A stretch of DNA of 64,000 nt from Commensalibacter papalotli (ex Servin-Garciduenas et al. 2014). GTDB lineage: Bacteria > Pseudomonadota > Alphaproteobacteria > Acetobacterales > Acetobacteraceae. The translations under genes were made by a program, and so were the position numbers. Location of the stretch: contig NZ_ATSX01000001.1 of the NCBI RefSeq assembly GCF_000527695.1, positions 682,001 through 746,000 on the forward strand, read 5' to 3'. Positions 47,690-56,754 of this stretch are shown in pieces (position 1 is the stretch's first letter; every line of letters begins with the position of its first letter). The notes under the pieces are model-generated. The model saw only the letters and a program-made list of their open reading frames with translations, was not told the DNA's origin and made no database searches.

Positions 47690-49255
47690 TCAGCTTTCCA
47701 ACATTCTGCGTAAAAGCTCGACATCCTCAGCAAAAGCACTGTCTTTTTCAATTAGTTCAGAAATACGGCTAATTGCATGCATCACAGTCGTGTGATCTCT
47801 GTTACCAAATTTACGACCAATTTCGGGTAAAGAACGGCTGGTTAGTTGTTTGGCTAAATACATAGCAATTTGTCTGGGTCTAGCAACGGCTCTGGCTCGA
47901 CGAGCAGAAGTCATATCTGTTTGGCGAATATTACAATGTTCTGAAACTTTTCTTTGAATTTCCTCAATTGTAACTCGTCGTTCATGAGATTTCAAAATAT
48001 CATGTAGAACTTCTTGAGTAGCTTCCAAAGTAATAGGGCGACCAAATAAGTTCGCATGTGCGATTAATCGATTTAAAGCGCCTTCAAGTTCTCTGACATT
48101 CGTTGTTATTTTGTGAGCTAAAAATTCCAAAACTTTCGGAGAGATAACAACTTTTGCCGAAGCAGCTTTGGCTTCAAGAATAGAAATGCGCAGCTCATAA
48201 GTCGTTGCATGGATGTCTGCTACCATACCACATCCTAAACGGGTGCGTAAACGATCTTCTAAACCTGAAAGATCCGACGGTGATTTATCCGCAGAAACAA
48301 TAATCTGTCTTCCCGCATCAATCAATGCGTTGAATGTATGAAAGAATTCTTCTTGTGTATTATCTTTGCCAATAAGAAACTGTAAATCATCAATCATCAA
48401 TACATCAACAGAGCGTAACTCTTCTTTAAATTCAATGGTAGATTGAGAACGAATAGAAGCAATAAATCGATACATAAATTTTTCTGCAGACATATAAGAT
48501 ACAGAAATATTGCCTGCTTGGGCCAGTTCGAACCCTATTGCATGCATCAGATGTGTTTTACCTAAACCAACACCACCATATAAAAATAATGGGTTAAATC
48601 CAGGACTAGAAGGGCGTTCTGCTACACGCCTTGAACATGCATAAGCAAATTCATTAGGTTTGCCAACAATAAAATTATCAAAGGTAAATCGTGGGTCAAG
48701 TTGTGTTTGTAAAGGAAGTTTACTGCCCTCATCTTCTTTATTATCTGTAATTGGAACAGATCTTTCTTGAATAGGTTGAGTGCTATCTTTGTTTGCTCTA
48801 TTTGACGGCGAGGCTATATGATTTTCTTGAGTAACTTCCGTTTTAGTAGGGCTATCTTCCGAGTTTGCTGATGGAATGGTTAAAGCCAACTCTACACGAC
48901 GAATCTGAGAAAGCTCGCTGTTCCAGAGTTGATTTAATTTACTATTATATTGTGATCTTACCCAGTCCCGCAAAAATCGCGTAGGCAAATAAAGAGTTAA
49001 TTCGTCTTCTTCTATTCCACCTAGAGTAATTTGTTGAAGCCATGTACGATATTCAACTTCACCCACTTCGATTTTCAAGCGAGAGCAAATACGATCCCAA
49101 TGAATTTCTAAAATGCTTTTCAAGGTTTCTGGATCTGCATCTTTTAAGGAGAGCGTAAATTCGTTAGATTCTTCGGTAAAATCAGACATTGGCGATTGGG
49201 GCTCGGCTCTTAGGTTAAATAACGAGTGATATGTATAAAGGATACACTGCTTCAT
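47690..49255 (-). CDS. dnaA: Chromosomal replication initiator DnaA
   Basis: AAA+ initiator that binds DnaA boxes and melts oriC. Domain I is at the N-terminus (WDRICSRLKIEVGEVEYRTW), domain II is a low-complexity linker, domain III has FLYGGVGLGKTHLMHAIG (Walker A) and DVLMIDDLQFLIGKDNTQEE (Walker B), and domain IV ends with the DnaA-box helix RDHTTVMHAISRI. The frame starts at 49255, but MSDFTEES at 49189 is a plausible true start; neither has a good ribosome site, so the first 22 residues are uncertain. No clear DnaA-box cluster lies beside it. Confidence 0.96.
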   Translation of the reverse strand: MKQCILYTYHSLFNLRAEPQSPMSDFTEESNEFTLSLKDADPETLKSILEIHWDRICSRLKIEVGEVEYRTWLQQITLGGIEEDELTLYLPTRFLRDWVRSQYNSKLNQLWNSELSQIRRVELALTIPSANSEDSPTKTEVTQENHIASPSNRANKDSTQPIQERSVPITDNKEDEGSKLPLQTQLDPRFTFDNFIVGKPNEFAYACSRRVAERPSSPGFNPLFLYGGVGLGKTHLMHAIGFELAQAGNISVSYMSAEKFMYRFIASIRSQSTIEFKEELRSVDVLMIDDLQFLIGKDNTQEEFFHTFNALIDAGRQIIVSADKSPSDLSGLEDRLRTRLGCGMVADIHATTYELRISILEAKAASAKVVISPKVLEFLAHKITTNVRELEGALNRLIAHANLFGRPITLEATQEVLHDILKSHERRVTIEEIQRKVSEHCNIRQTDMTSARRARAVARPRQIAMYLAKQLTSRSLPEIGRKFGNRDHTTVMHAISRISELIEKDSAFAEDVELLRRMLES

Positions 49256-49295
49256 ATGTTTTATAAAGCATCAAATATTTTTATTATTATAGACA

Positions 49296-49333
49296 AAAAA
49301 AATCCGATGAATGAAAACATTCGTCGGTTTTTT
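49296..49333 (-). terminator. Intrinsic terminator between rpsT and dnaA
   Basis: Arms around CCGATGAATG and CATTCGTCGG flanked by A-runs and T-runs. On the minus strand it ends in eight T, so it should stop transcription from rpsT; it can also act on the plus strand. Confidence 0.75.
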
Positions 49334-49346
49334 AATAGTTTTATAG

Positions 49347-49385
49347 ATAAATAAACAAAAGGTAAAATATCTTTTGTTTATTTAT
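49347..49385 (-). terminator. Perfect 15-bp hairpin just after rpsT
   Basis: ATAAATAAACAAAAG and its exact complement flank a 9-base loop, 22 bases after the rpsT stop. It lacks a strong T-run but sits directly upstream of the second terminator; the pair may ensure a full stop before dnaA. Confidence 0.55.
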
Positions 49386-49406
49386 TATTTTACTTTTAAC
49401 ACAAGA

Positions 49407-49676
49407 TTAAGCAGATACAATGCTTTTAATTCTGTGAGATAGACGAGAAATCTTACGTGCCACAGTATTTTTGTGTGCAACACCTTTCCCGCATGCTCTT
49501 TGCATTTCTGGCTGTGCATTACGAAGAGCTACGACTGCTTCTTCTTTGTTACCAGAAGAAATAGCTTCTTCTACTTTTTTAACAAACGTACGTACTCTTG
49601 ATCTGCGAGCTTTGTTTCTCTCGGTACGTTTTAACGTTTGACGTATACGCTTACGCGCAGATGCGATATTCGCCAT
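49407..49676 (-). CDS. rpsT: 30S ribosomal protein S20
   Basis: Small-subunit protein that binds 16S rRNA helices 9 and 44. The basic N-terminus [20 protein letters not shown], then [19 protein letters not shown], is characteristic. 89 residues, normal. It is upstream of dnaA on the same strand, as in many alphaproteobacteria, but two hairpins separate them. Confidence 0.97.
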   Translation of the reverse strand: MANIASARKRIRQTLKRTERNKARRSRVRTFVKKVEEAISSGNKEEAVVALRNAQPEMQRACGKGVAHKNTVARKISRLSHRIKSIVSA

Positions 49677-49788
49677 GGATTTCCTGTTTACTTCTTCTTA
49701 TAAAAACAAACTAATATCAATAAGATGATATACTAATTAAAACCAGATTTTTAATCTTTTATTTAAGCCCCGTCAAGGGAAATATCTT

Positions 49789-50637
49789 TTATTTTTGACA
49801 ATTATCACAATAAAAGCTGGATCTTCCGCCTTGAGTTATCCGTTTTATTCCTATTTTCTTTCCTTTTGTCAAACAATTTATGCATAAATCATGTTCTTTA
49901 CCATAAACTTTCCATTGCATTTGAAAATATCCTTTTTTGCCATCTGAATGAACATAGTCACGTATACTCGACCCTCCAGCTTCGATGGCTTGGGTTAATA
50001 TTTCTTGAATTCTTTTAACGATTTTAATAATTTCAGAATGCTTTAACGTTTTAGACTCTCTTAATGGTGAAATCCCAGCAAGAAACAATGCTTCACATAC
50101 ATATATATTTCCTAGGCCTGAAATTATATGCTGGTCTAATAAAGTCAGCTTAATAGGTTGTTTCTTATTCGCTAAATATTTTTGCAAATGTATGATCAGA
50201 GTTTGTTGATAAGCATTATCCCCCAAAGGTTCTGGCCCCATACGCCTTAATAAAGGATGGATTTGTGCACTTGGATATAAATCTATTACTCCAAAACGCC
50301 GAGGATCAATATAACTTAATCTTTGCCCCTCTTGGGTAATTAGGGTCATATGCTCGTGCTTTTGTATGGTGGAATTGATAATTTCAGGGCTAATAATTAT
50401 TTTTCCTGACATACCCAAATGAAATAAAATAGTTTGTTGGTTATTTAGCCCGATTAAGATATATTTACCTCGTCTGGCAAAGTTGATCATCTTGGCATGT
50501 GTTAAATCGGACTCTATTCGTCTTGGAATGACTTGACGTAGCGTATCACGATGACATTTTACAGATAAAACGGTCTGATTCTTTAGACTATTTTCTAGTC
50601 CTCGTTTAATCGTTTCGACTTCTGGTAATTCTGGCAT
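49789..50637 (-). CDS. mutM: Formamidopyrimidine-DNA glycosylase (Fpg/MutM)
   Basis: Excises 8-oxoguanine and formamidopyrimidines and nicks the AP site. The catalytic N-terminus is intact after Met removal: P2 and E3 in MPELPEVETIKRGLE; K58 lies in ARRGKYILIGL. The helix-two-turn-helix block is HIISGLGNIYVCEALFLAGI, and a four-Cys zinc finger closes the protein (CINCLTKG, then SFYCDNCQ). 282 residues. Divergent from ubiE, with only 23 bases between the start codons. Confidence 0.96.
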   Translation of the reverse strand: MPELPEVETIKRGLENSLKNQTVLSVKCHRDTLRQVIPRRIESDLTHAKMINFARRGKYILIGLNNQQTILFHLGMSGKIIISPEIINSTIQKHEHMTLITQEGQRLSYIDPRRFGVIDLYPSAQIHPLLRRMGPEPLGDNAYQQTLIIHLQKYLANKKQPIKLTLLDQHIISGLGNIYVCEALFLAGISPLRESKTLKHSEIIKIVKRIQEILTQAIEAGGSSIRDYVHSDGKKGYFQMQWKVYGKEHDLCINCLTKGKKIGIKRITQGGRSSFYCDNCQK

Positions 50638-50660
50638 AGGTTTTTCTTAAAAATAATCAC

Positions 50661-51434
50661 ATGAATAATAATAACAATCATTCTTCTTTTGCAGAAGAAG
50701 ATCAAGTCACAGATTTTGGGTTTCGTAAAGTTAATCAAACAGAAAAATCTTCGATGGTCAGAGAGGTATTCGACAGTGTTGCCTCTAAATATGATGTGAT
50801 GAATGATTTAATGTCTTTGGGAATTCATCGTGTTTGGAAGAAAATTTTTATTCAAGAACTAGCTCCCAGACCGAATCTGACTTTGTTAGATCTTGCGGGG
50901 GGAACAGGCGATATTACATTTGGTTGGTTAAAAAATGGAGGCGGCCCTGCTTATTTAACCGATGTAAATTATAGTATGTTAAGTGTTGGACAAAGCCGTG
51001 CTTTTGATAAAGGTTATGTTAAAAATATTAATCTTTTTTGCGTCGATGGCGAAAAAATCTGTTTGCCTGATCGCTCAGTAGATCGTGTGACTATTTCTTT
51101 TGGTTTGCGTAACTGCACGAATAAAGACAATGTTCTTGCTGAAGCACGTCGTGTCTTAAAACCAGGTGGTCGTTTTTTATGTTTAGAGTTTTCTAAGCTT
51201 ATCATTCCTATGTTACGCCCTTTGTATGATGCATGGTCTTTTCAAGCACTTCCACGGATTGGTCAAATCATTGCCAAGGATGGAGACAGCTATCAATATT
51301 TAGCTGAGAGTATTCGTATGTTTCCTGATCAAGAAACATTAAAAGGCATGATGGAAAATGCAGGGTTAGAACGGGTAACTTATCAAAATCTTTCTGGAGG
51401 TATTGCTGCAATTCACTCTGGATGGCGTATTTAA
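50661..51434 (+). CDS. ubiE: Ubiquinone/menaquinone biosynthesis methyltransferase
   Basis: C-methyltransferase in ubiquinone biosynthesis, using SAM. It has the FDSVASKYDVMNDLMSLGIH block, the SAM-binding motif LLDLAGGTGDITF, and ERVTYQNLSGGIAAIHSGWR at the C-terminus. 257 residues. Divergent from mutM; ubiB, which often follows ubiE in alphaproteobacteria, is absent here. A strong terminator lies about 70 bases downstream. Confidence 0.95.
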   Translation: MNNNNNHSSFAEEDQVTDFGFRKVNQTEKSSMVREVFDSVASKYDVMNDLMSLGIHRVWKKIFIQELAPRPNLTLLDLAGGTGDITFGWLKNGGGPAYLTDVNYSMLSVGQSRAFDKGYVKNINLFCVDGEKICLPDRSVDRVTISFGLRNCTNKDNVLAEARRVLKPGGRFLCLEFSKLIIPMLRPLYDAWSFQALPRIGQIIAKDGDSYQYLAESIRMFPDQETLKGMMENAGLERVTYQNLSGGIAAIHSGWRI

Positions 51435-51505
51435 TCTCAAAATTAATAAAAAGCCTTAATGGCTTCTATCATAATGGAATATAGTTTTTCTAATTTACGT
51501 AAAGC

Positions 51506-51553
51506 AAAGATATTTGATCAAAAAAAAGCCTCAAATATCTTTATGTTTTTTTT
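51506..51553 (+). terminator. Rho-independent terminator after ubiE
   Basis: Perfect 12-bp arms AAAGATATTTGA and TCAAATATCTTT around a 13-base loop, followed by ATG and a run of eight or more T. Confidence 0.85.
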
Positions 51554-51592
51554 AAAGTTAATTGAAACTATAAACTACAAAAAAACATTGAA

Positions 51593-51851
51593 TTGGATGG
51601 ATTGTTTAAGCTCGTAATTGATCATCGCTATTTGATTATAAGTAATCATCCAAGATATAAAGTAAAACCGTTTTTTAACAGGGAATGTTATTGAAACTAA
51701 CAAAAATGATCTGCTAGATTATATTTTTAAAGCGGTCAATAAAGATGATTGGATCAATCCTTTATTTATTATTCCTGCTTTCGATAATAATCCAGATTAT
51801 GTCATAATTACTCAAGAAGATCCTGTTTTAACAGTATTAACCAAAATATAA
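51593..51851 (+). pseudogene. Frameshifted small gene between ubiE and coaBC
   Basis: One frame encodes LDGLFKLVIDHRYLIISNHP and then RYKVKPFF before ending at 51694. A second frame, open from 51666, continues with NVIETNKNDLLDYIF, then DDWINPLFIIPAFDNNPDYV and ends at 51851. They join naturally at the run of six T at 51671-51676, implying a one-base change in that run. No start codon with a good ribosome site is left; TTG at 51593 is a candidate. The joined protein would have about 85 residues. I do not recognise the family. Confidence 0.45.
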
Positions 51852-51893
51852 AACTTTACGATCCTAGTAAGAAATTTAAGAGAGCTTTAGCTG

Positions 51894-53096
51894 ATGAAAA
51901 AAAATATTCTTTTGATTATTAGTGGTGGTATTGCTGCTTTCAAAGCCCTTGAGTTTATTCGATTGCTACGCACTCAAGGGATGAATGTAAAATGTATTCT
52001 TACTAAGGGCGGAGAACAATTCATAACACCTCTTTCTGTTCAAACCCTCAGTGGACAGGAAGTATATCAAGATTTATTCGCTCTCACTCAAATAAGCGAA
52101 ATCGAACATATTACCCTTAGCAGGCAAGCTGATATGGTTATTATTTATCCAGCCAGCGCTGATTTAATAGCTAAAATGGCAACGGGGTTGGCTGATGATT
52201 TGGCCAGCGCACTGCTGCTGGCAACATTACCGACTACCCCTGTTTTTGTTGCTCCTGCTATGAATGTGCAAATGTGGGAAAATGCAGTAACTCAAGAGAA
52301 TATACAAAAATTGAAGCAACGAGATATTGTGTTTGTAGGACCAGATCAAGGGGATATGGCTTGTGGTGAGTATGGGTTTGGTCGTTTAGTCGCTCCTGAA
52401 ACAATGATTAATCAAGTTAAGCATTATTTTACTGCGACAAAGCCACTATCTGGAAAAACTGCGTTAGTCACAGCAGGGCCAACCTATGAACCGATTGATC
52501 CAGTGCGATTTTTAGGAAATTATTCTTCGGGTCGCCAAGGATATGCCATTGCTGAAGAGTTACATGACGCTGGAGCTCAGGTTACATTAATTTCAGGACC
52601 AGTTTCTTTACTTCCACCACAGAATATTCGTCTTATTTCAGTGCAAACGGCTCAAGAAATGTTGGATGCTTGTTTATCTAATATTCCAGTCGATATTGCC
52701 GTAATGACCGCAGCAGTAGCTGACTGGCGTGTTAAAAATATCTCAAATAAAAAAATAAAAAAAACAGGTGATGCACAAACGCCAACTTTTGATTTGATAA
52801 CAAACCCAGATATTTTAGCAACGATTGCTCAGAAAAATATCAATCGTCCTAAGCTTGTTATTGGTTTTGCCGCGGAAACAAACGATTTGTTAGATAATGC
52901 AGATGCGAAAAGAAAACGTAAAAACTGTGATTGGATTGTAGTTAATGATGTAAGCCCTGATACAAAAATCATGGGAGGAGTCGAAAATGAGGTGACAATC
53001 TTGTCATCCTCTGATAAGCAACATTTTAAACGCGCTGATAAAAGAGAAATTGGCCGTTTGTTAACTAAAGAAATCATTAAGTTTTTTAATCATTAA
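51894..53096 (+). CDS. coaBC: Bifunctional phosphopantothenoylcysteine decarboxylase/synthetase
   Basis: Two steps of CoA synthesis. The N-terminal CoaC flavoprotein domain has ISGGIAAFKALEFIRLL, the PAMNVQMWENA motif and the cysteine in GDMACGEYGFGRL. The C-terminal CoaB domain has TAGPTYEPIDPVRFLGNYSS, MTAAVADWRV and GFAAET. 400 residues. It starts 42 bases after the remnant and is 18 bases before dut. Confidence 0.96.
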   Translation: MKKNILLIISGGIAAFKALEFIRLLRTQGMNVKCILTKGGEQFITPLSVQTLSGQEVYQDLFALTQISEIEHITLSRQADMVIIYPASADLIAKMATGLADDLASALLLATLPTTPVFVAPAMNVQMWENAVTQENIQKLKQRDIVFVGPDQGDMACGEYGFGRLVAPETMINQVKHYFTATKPLSGKTALVTAGPTYEPIDPVRFLGNYSSGRQGYAIAEELHDAGAQVTLISGPVSLLPPQNIRLISVQTAQEMLDACLSNIPVDIAVMTAAVADWRVKNISNKKIKKTGDAQTPTFDLITNPDILATIAQKNINRPKLVIGFAAETNDLLDNADAKRKRKNCDWIVVNDVSPDTKIMGGVENEVTILSSSDKQHFKRADKREIGRLLTKEIIKFFNH

Positions 53097-53114
53097 AACA
53101 TAAGGGGTAACGTT

Positions 53115-53573
53115 ATGACATTACCACCCTTCCCTATTATTTTGGTAAAACGATTGGCACATGCCAAAGATTTACCATTACCCTCTTATGCTACTGCGGG
53201 TGCTGCGGGTATGGATTTATTAGCAGCTGTTGATGAACCTATCATACTTTTCCCCCAAGCAAGACTACTTATTCCTACTGGTTTGCAAATTGCGTTACCT
53301 GTGGGATATGAATTACAAATTCGCCCTCGTTCAGGACTTGCGTTAAAACACGGTATTATGCTTCCAAATTCTCCTGGAACAATTGATGAAGATTATCGTG
53401 GTGAGATTAAAGTTATTCTTATCAATACAGATAAAGAATCTTTTATCATTGAACGTGGAATGCGTATTGCCCAAGCTGTATTAACGCCTGTTGTGCGTGG
53501 TGTGTGGCAGGAAACCGACAGTTTAGATGACACCGAACGATCGAGTGGTGGTTTTGGCAGTACAGGCCATTAA
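53115..53573 (+). CDS. dut: dUTP diphosphatase
   Basis: Hydrolyses dUTP to dUMP, keeping uracil out of DNA. The five motifs are seen in order: [44 protein letters not shown] and the C-terminal arm [11 protein letters not shown]. 152 residues, trimeric type. coaBC-dut is a common alphaproteobacterial pair. Confidence 0.97.
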   Translation: MTLPPFPIILVKRLAHAKDLPLPSYATAGAAGMDLLAAVDEPIILFPQARLLIPTGLQIALPVGYELQIRPRSGLALKHGIMLPNSPGTIDEDYRGEIKVILINTDKESFIIERGMRIAQAVLTPVVRGVWQETDSLDDTERSSGGFGSTGH

Positions 53574-53676
53574 ATTTTAATAAAAAATTCATTAAAATGA
53601 GATGCTTAGTATCTTGTTTTAATGCTATATTCTTCATTACCACATTAACAATTATATAAGGATAAAGGCGGGTTCA

Positions 53677-55410
53677 ATGGCAAAAGACAATATCCCCGCC
53701 AGCGTTGCTGCTCGGGCAAAACCGAATTTTTTTGATGTTATTACTATCCTGTGTGTTATCGCACTTGGGATTGCCATTGCATCGGCAACGCGGCATGTAC
53801 TACAACCTTTAAATATCCCTAGTGCTCAGGCAATTAACCTGGATCCATCATATCTTCCTGGATATGCAATACGAACAACATTACGAATGTTTGCAGCCCT
53901 TTTTGCTTCTTTGGTTTTTACGTTTACCTATGCTGTGGTAGCAGCAAAAAGCCGAAGAGCCGAAATGATTTTGGTTCCTATATTAGATATTTTACAGTCA
54001 GTTCCTATTCTAGGGTTCCTAACTTTTACGGTTGTATTTTTCATGGGATTATTCCCAGGGCAAATTATTGGTGTTGAGCTAGCTGCTATTTTTACGATTT
54101 TTACAAGTCAAGCCTGGAATATGGCATTCAGCATGTATCAATCTCTAAAAACCATTCCAGAGGATATGAGCGAAGCAGCTAAGTGCTTTGGGTTAACCTC
54201 TTGGCAAAGATTTTGGAAACTAGAAGTTCCTGCAGCTATGCCAGGGTTAATCTGGAATATGATGATGTCCATGTCTGGTGGTTGGTTTATGATTGTCTAT
54301 TCAGAAACTATTTCTGTAGGTAACACTGAAATCACCCTTCCTGGTATTGGTTCTTATGTCGGAACGGCAATTGTACATAAAGATCTAGCTGCTATTTTTT
54401 ATGCTATTGGGGCAATGCTATTTGTTATCTTAGCTTATGATCAATTATTATTCCGTCCTCTTGTAGCGTGGTCTGCTAAGTTTCGCTTTGAAACAACAAA
54501 TAGCGATACGGATACAACTCCTTGGTTATTACGCCTTATGCATCGTACCAGCTTTATACGTTGGATTTCGGATTATATTGAGGGATTTGCACACAGGATC
54601 GCAATCTTACCGATTGGTAAACGCCCATTTAGACAATCATATTTGTCTAAAAATATCATCTCTTCAAAAACGATCGATATTATTTATGTGACGATCTTGT
54701 GTTTGCTAGGGATAGCAGCTGCTTATTTTATTTACCAATCCGTCTATGGGCATATCTCGTTTGAAGAAGTGTTGCATGTTATTGGTCTTGGATTTATTAC
54801 CTTAATTCGCGTAGTGGTTATGATCATTATTGCTACAATTATTTGGGTGCCAGCAGGTATTTGGCTTGGATTGCGCCCTCAGTGGGCTAAAAGAACCCAA
54901 GTTGCAGCACAGTTCATGGCGGCCTTTCCTGCCAACTTATTTTTTCCCTTTTTTGTTGTAGGTATTGTACATTTTGGTTTGAATAAAGAAATATGGCTAA
55001 CCCCTTTGATGATATTGGGAACCCAATGGTATATTTTATTTAATGTTGTTGGTGGAGCTTCTACATTTCCAGGAGACCTTAGAGAGGCATCAAAAAGTTT
55101 TCATATTAAAGGATGGCTTTGGTGGTCCAAAGTTATGTTACCCGCGATTTTCCCGTATTATATCACGGGGGCATTGACAGCCTGCGGTGGAGCATGGAAT
55201 GCATCAATTGCGGCCGAAGTTGCCAGCTGGGGAAATGATACTTTAAAAGCAACCGGGCTTGGGGCTTATATTGCCGAGGCGACCGATGCTGGAGATGTTT
55301 TCCAAGTGGGTCTGGGTATGGTTGTTATGTCTACGTTTGTTATTTTATTTAATCGTTTAGTTTGGCATCCTCTGTATGATTATGCTCGACGTCGCCTATC
55401 CTTTTCGTAA
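53677..55410 (+). CDS. ABC transporter permease with two fused BPD domains
   Basis: Inner-membrane permease, nitrate/sulfonate/taurine-like, containing two copies of the transport domain. Copy one has LDILQSVPILGFL and AAKCFGLTSWQRFWKLEVPA (EAA-like loop); copy two has ASKSFHIKGWLWWSKVMLPA, preceded by MAAFPANLFFPFF. About 12 helices in 577 residues. It is coupled at 14 bases to an ATPase with an extra C-terminal domain. No periplasmic binding protein gene is adjacent, so the substrate cannot be named. Confidence 0.9.
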   Translation: MAKDNIPASVAARAKPNFFDVITILCVIALGIAIASATRHVLQPLNIPSAQAINLDPSYLPGYAIRTTLRMFAALFASLVFTFTYAVVAAKSRRAEMILVPILDILQSVPILGFLTFTVVFFMGLFPGQIIGVELAAIFTIFTSQAWNMAFSMYQSLKTIPEDMSEAAKCFGLTSWQRFWKLEVPAAMPGLIWNMMMSMSGGWFMIVYSETISVGNTEITLPGIGSYVGTAIVHKDLAAIFYAIGAMLFVILAYDQLLFRPLVAWSAKFRFETTNSDTDTTPWLLRLMHRTSFIRWISDYIEGFAHRIAILPIGKRPFRQSYLSKNIISSKTIDIIYVTILCLLGIAAAYFIYQSVYGHISFEEVLHVIGLGFITLIRVVVMIIIATIIWVPAGIWLGLRPQWAKRTQVAAQFMAAFPANLFFPFFVVGIVHFGLNKEIWLTPLMILGTQWYILFNVVGGASTFPGDLREASKSFHIKGWLWWSKVMLPAIFPYYITGALTACGGAWNASIAAEVASWGNDTLKATGLGAYIAEATDAGDVFQVGLGMVVMSTFVILFNRLVWHPLYDYARRRLSFS

Positions 55411-55424
55411 GAGGAAGTTAAAGT

Positions 55425-56750
55425 ATGAATACTCAAGAAACCTTGATCGAGGTAAAAAATTGTAAACAATCTTATCCGAAAGAGAACCACTCAGAATTAG
55501 TGGTATTGGATGATGTTAATGTTACACTTAAAAGTGGTGAGATTGTCGGCCTATTGGGACGTTCGGGTTCTGGAAAATCAACCTTACTGCGTATTGTTGC
55601 TGGATTATTAGCACCAACCAAAGGTGAAGTTCGTTGGAAAGATCAAATCTTATCTGGCCCTGCCGAAGGAGTTGCAATGGTTTTTCAATCCTTTGCTCTT
55701 TTTCCTTGGCTTACAGTGCAAGATAATGTGCAACTTGGATTAGAGGCCAAAGGCGTTAATAAAAAAGAACGTGAACAATTAGCAGAAGAAGCTATTGATT
55801 TGATTGGATTGGGTGGATATGAAAAAGCCTATCCAAAAGAACTATCTGGGGGTATGCGCCAACGTGTTGGGTTAGCCAGAGCCCTTGTTGTGCATCCTGA
55901 CTTACTTTTGATGGATGAGCCCTTTTCTGCTTTAGACGTATTAACTGCTGAAAATCTACGTACCGACTTAATTGAGTTATGGGTTGAAAAAAAGCTACCT
56001 GTAAAGGCTATGCTGATTGTTACCCACAGTATTGAAGAAGCTGTTTTAATGTGTGACCGTTTGTTGATTTTTTCTTCAAACCCAGGAAGTGTTGCACATG
56101 AAGTAGAGGTTACTTTCCCTCATCCTCGCAACCGTGAAGATTTTGCGTTTCGTCAATTAGTAGATAAAATCTACACATTAATGACGCATCGTGAACCAGC
56201 TAAAATAAGCCCTGATAATTTGGATGTTAAACAAGCAAACAGTAATCAATTTGTAGCAATTCCGCCGATGTCTATGAATTTAATGATCGGAATGGTCGAA
56301 GCTTTGTTAGCAGAACCATATAAAGGTCGAGCTGATTTACCTAAACTTGCACAAAGTTTACAAATGGAACTGGATGATTTGTTACCTATTGGAGAAACTT
56401 TGCAAATGCTGGGTTTCGCTGACATGGCAGAGGGGGATATTATCCTTACAGAGCTAGGAAAAGAACTGGTTCACTCTGAGATCGAAGAACGAAAAGATAT
56501 CTTCAGACATAGTCTTGTCAAAAATGTAACTTTGATTCGTGCTATTCGCAGTGTATTGGATGAACGTTCTAATCATCGAGCCAGCGCGGAAAGATTTAGG
56601 GACGAATTAAAAGATACAATGTCACCAGAATATGCAAGGCAAACGTTATCCACCATTATTGGATGGGCACGTTATGCCGAGATATTCGATTTTGATGAAG
56701 AATCAGATCAATTCTTTTTGGATGAAGATGATAAAACCGTTAAACAATAA
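55425..56750 (+). CDS. ABC transporter ATP-binding protein with C-terminal AAA-associated domain
   Basis: ATPase of the nitrate/sulfonate/bicarbonate family. Walker A is LLGRSGSGKSTLLR, the signature is ELSGGMRQRVGLARAL, Walker B is LLLMDEPFSALD, and the H-loop is IVTHSIEEA. After about residue 270 there is an extra domain (MNLMIGMVEALLAEPYKGRA, then EERKDIFRHSLVKNV) that fits the AAA-associated domain found in this transporter class, perhaps a regulatory arm. 441 residues. Partner of the double permease upstream. Its stop is 4 bases from the convergent msrA stop. Confidence 0.9.
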   Translation: MNTQETLIEVKNCKQSYPKENHSELVVLDDVNVTLKSGEIVGLLGRSGSGKSTLLRIVAGLLAPTKGEVRWKDQILSGPAEGVAMVFQSFALFPWLTVQDNVQLGLEAKGVNKKEREQLAEEAIDLIGLGGYEKAYPKELSGGMRQRVGLARALVVHPDLLLMDEPFSALDVLTAENLRTDLIELWVEKKLPVKAMLIVTHSIEEAVLMCDRLLIFSSNPGSVAHEVEVTFPHPRNREDFAFRQLVDKIYTLMTHREPAKISPDNLDVKQANSNQFVAIPPMSMNLMIGMVEALLAEPYKGRADLPKLAQSLQMELDDLLPIGETLQMLGFADMAEGDIILTELGKELVHSEIEERKDIFRHSLVKNVTLIRAIRSVLDERSNHRASAERFRDELKDTMSPEYARQTLSTIIGWARYAEIFDFDEESDQFFLDEDDKTVKQ

Positions 56751-56754
56751 ATCA

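Larger units (their letters stand above)
51435..51893. other. Spacer between ubiE and coaBC
   Basis: About 460 bases containing the ubiE terminator (51506-51553) and the frameshifted remnant at 51593-51851. The remaining bases are AT-rich with no further signal. Confidence 0.5.
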
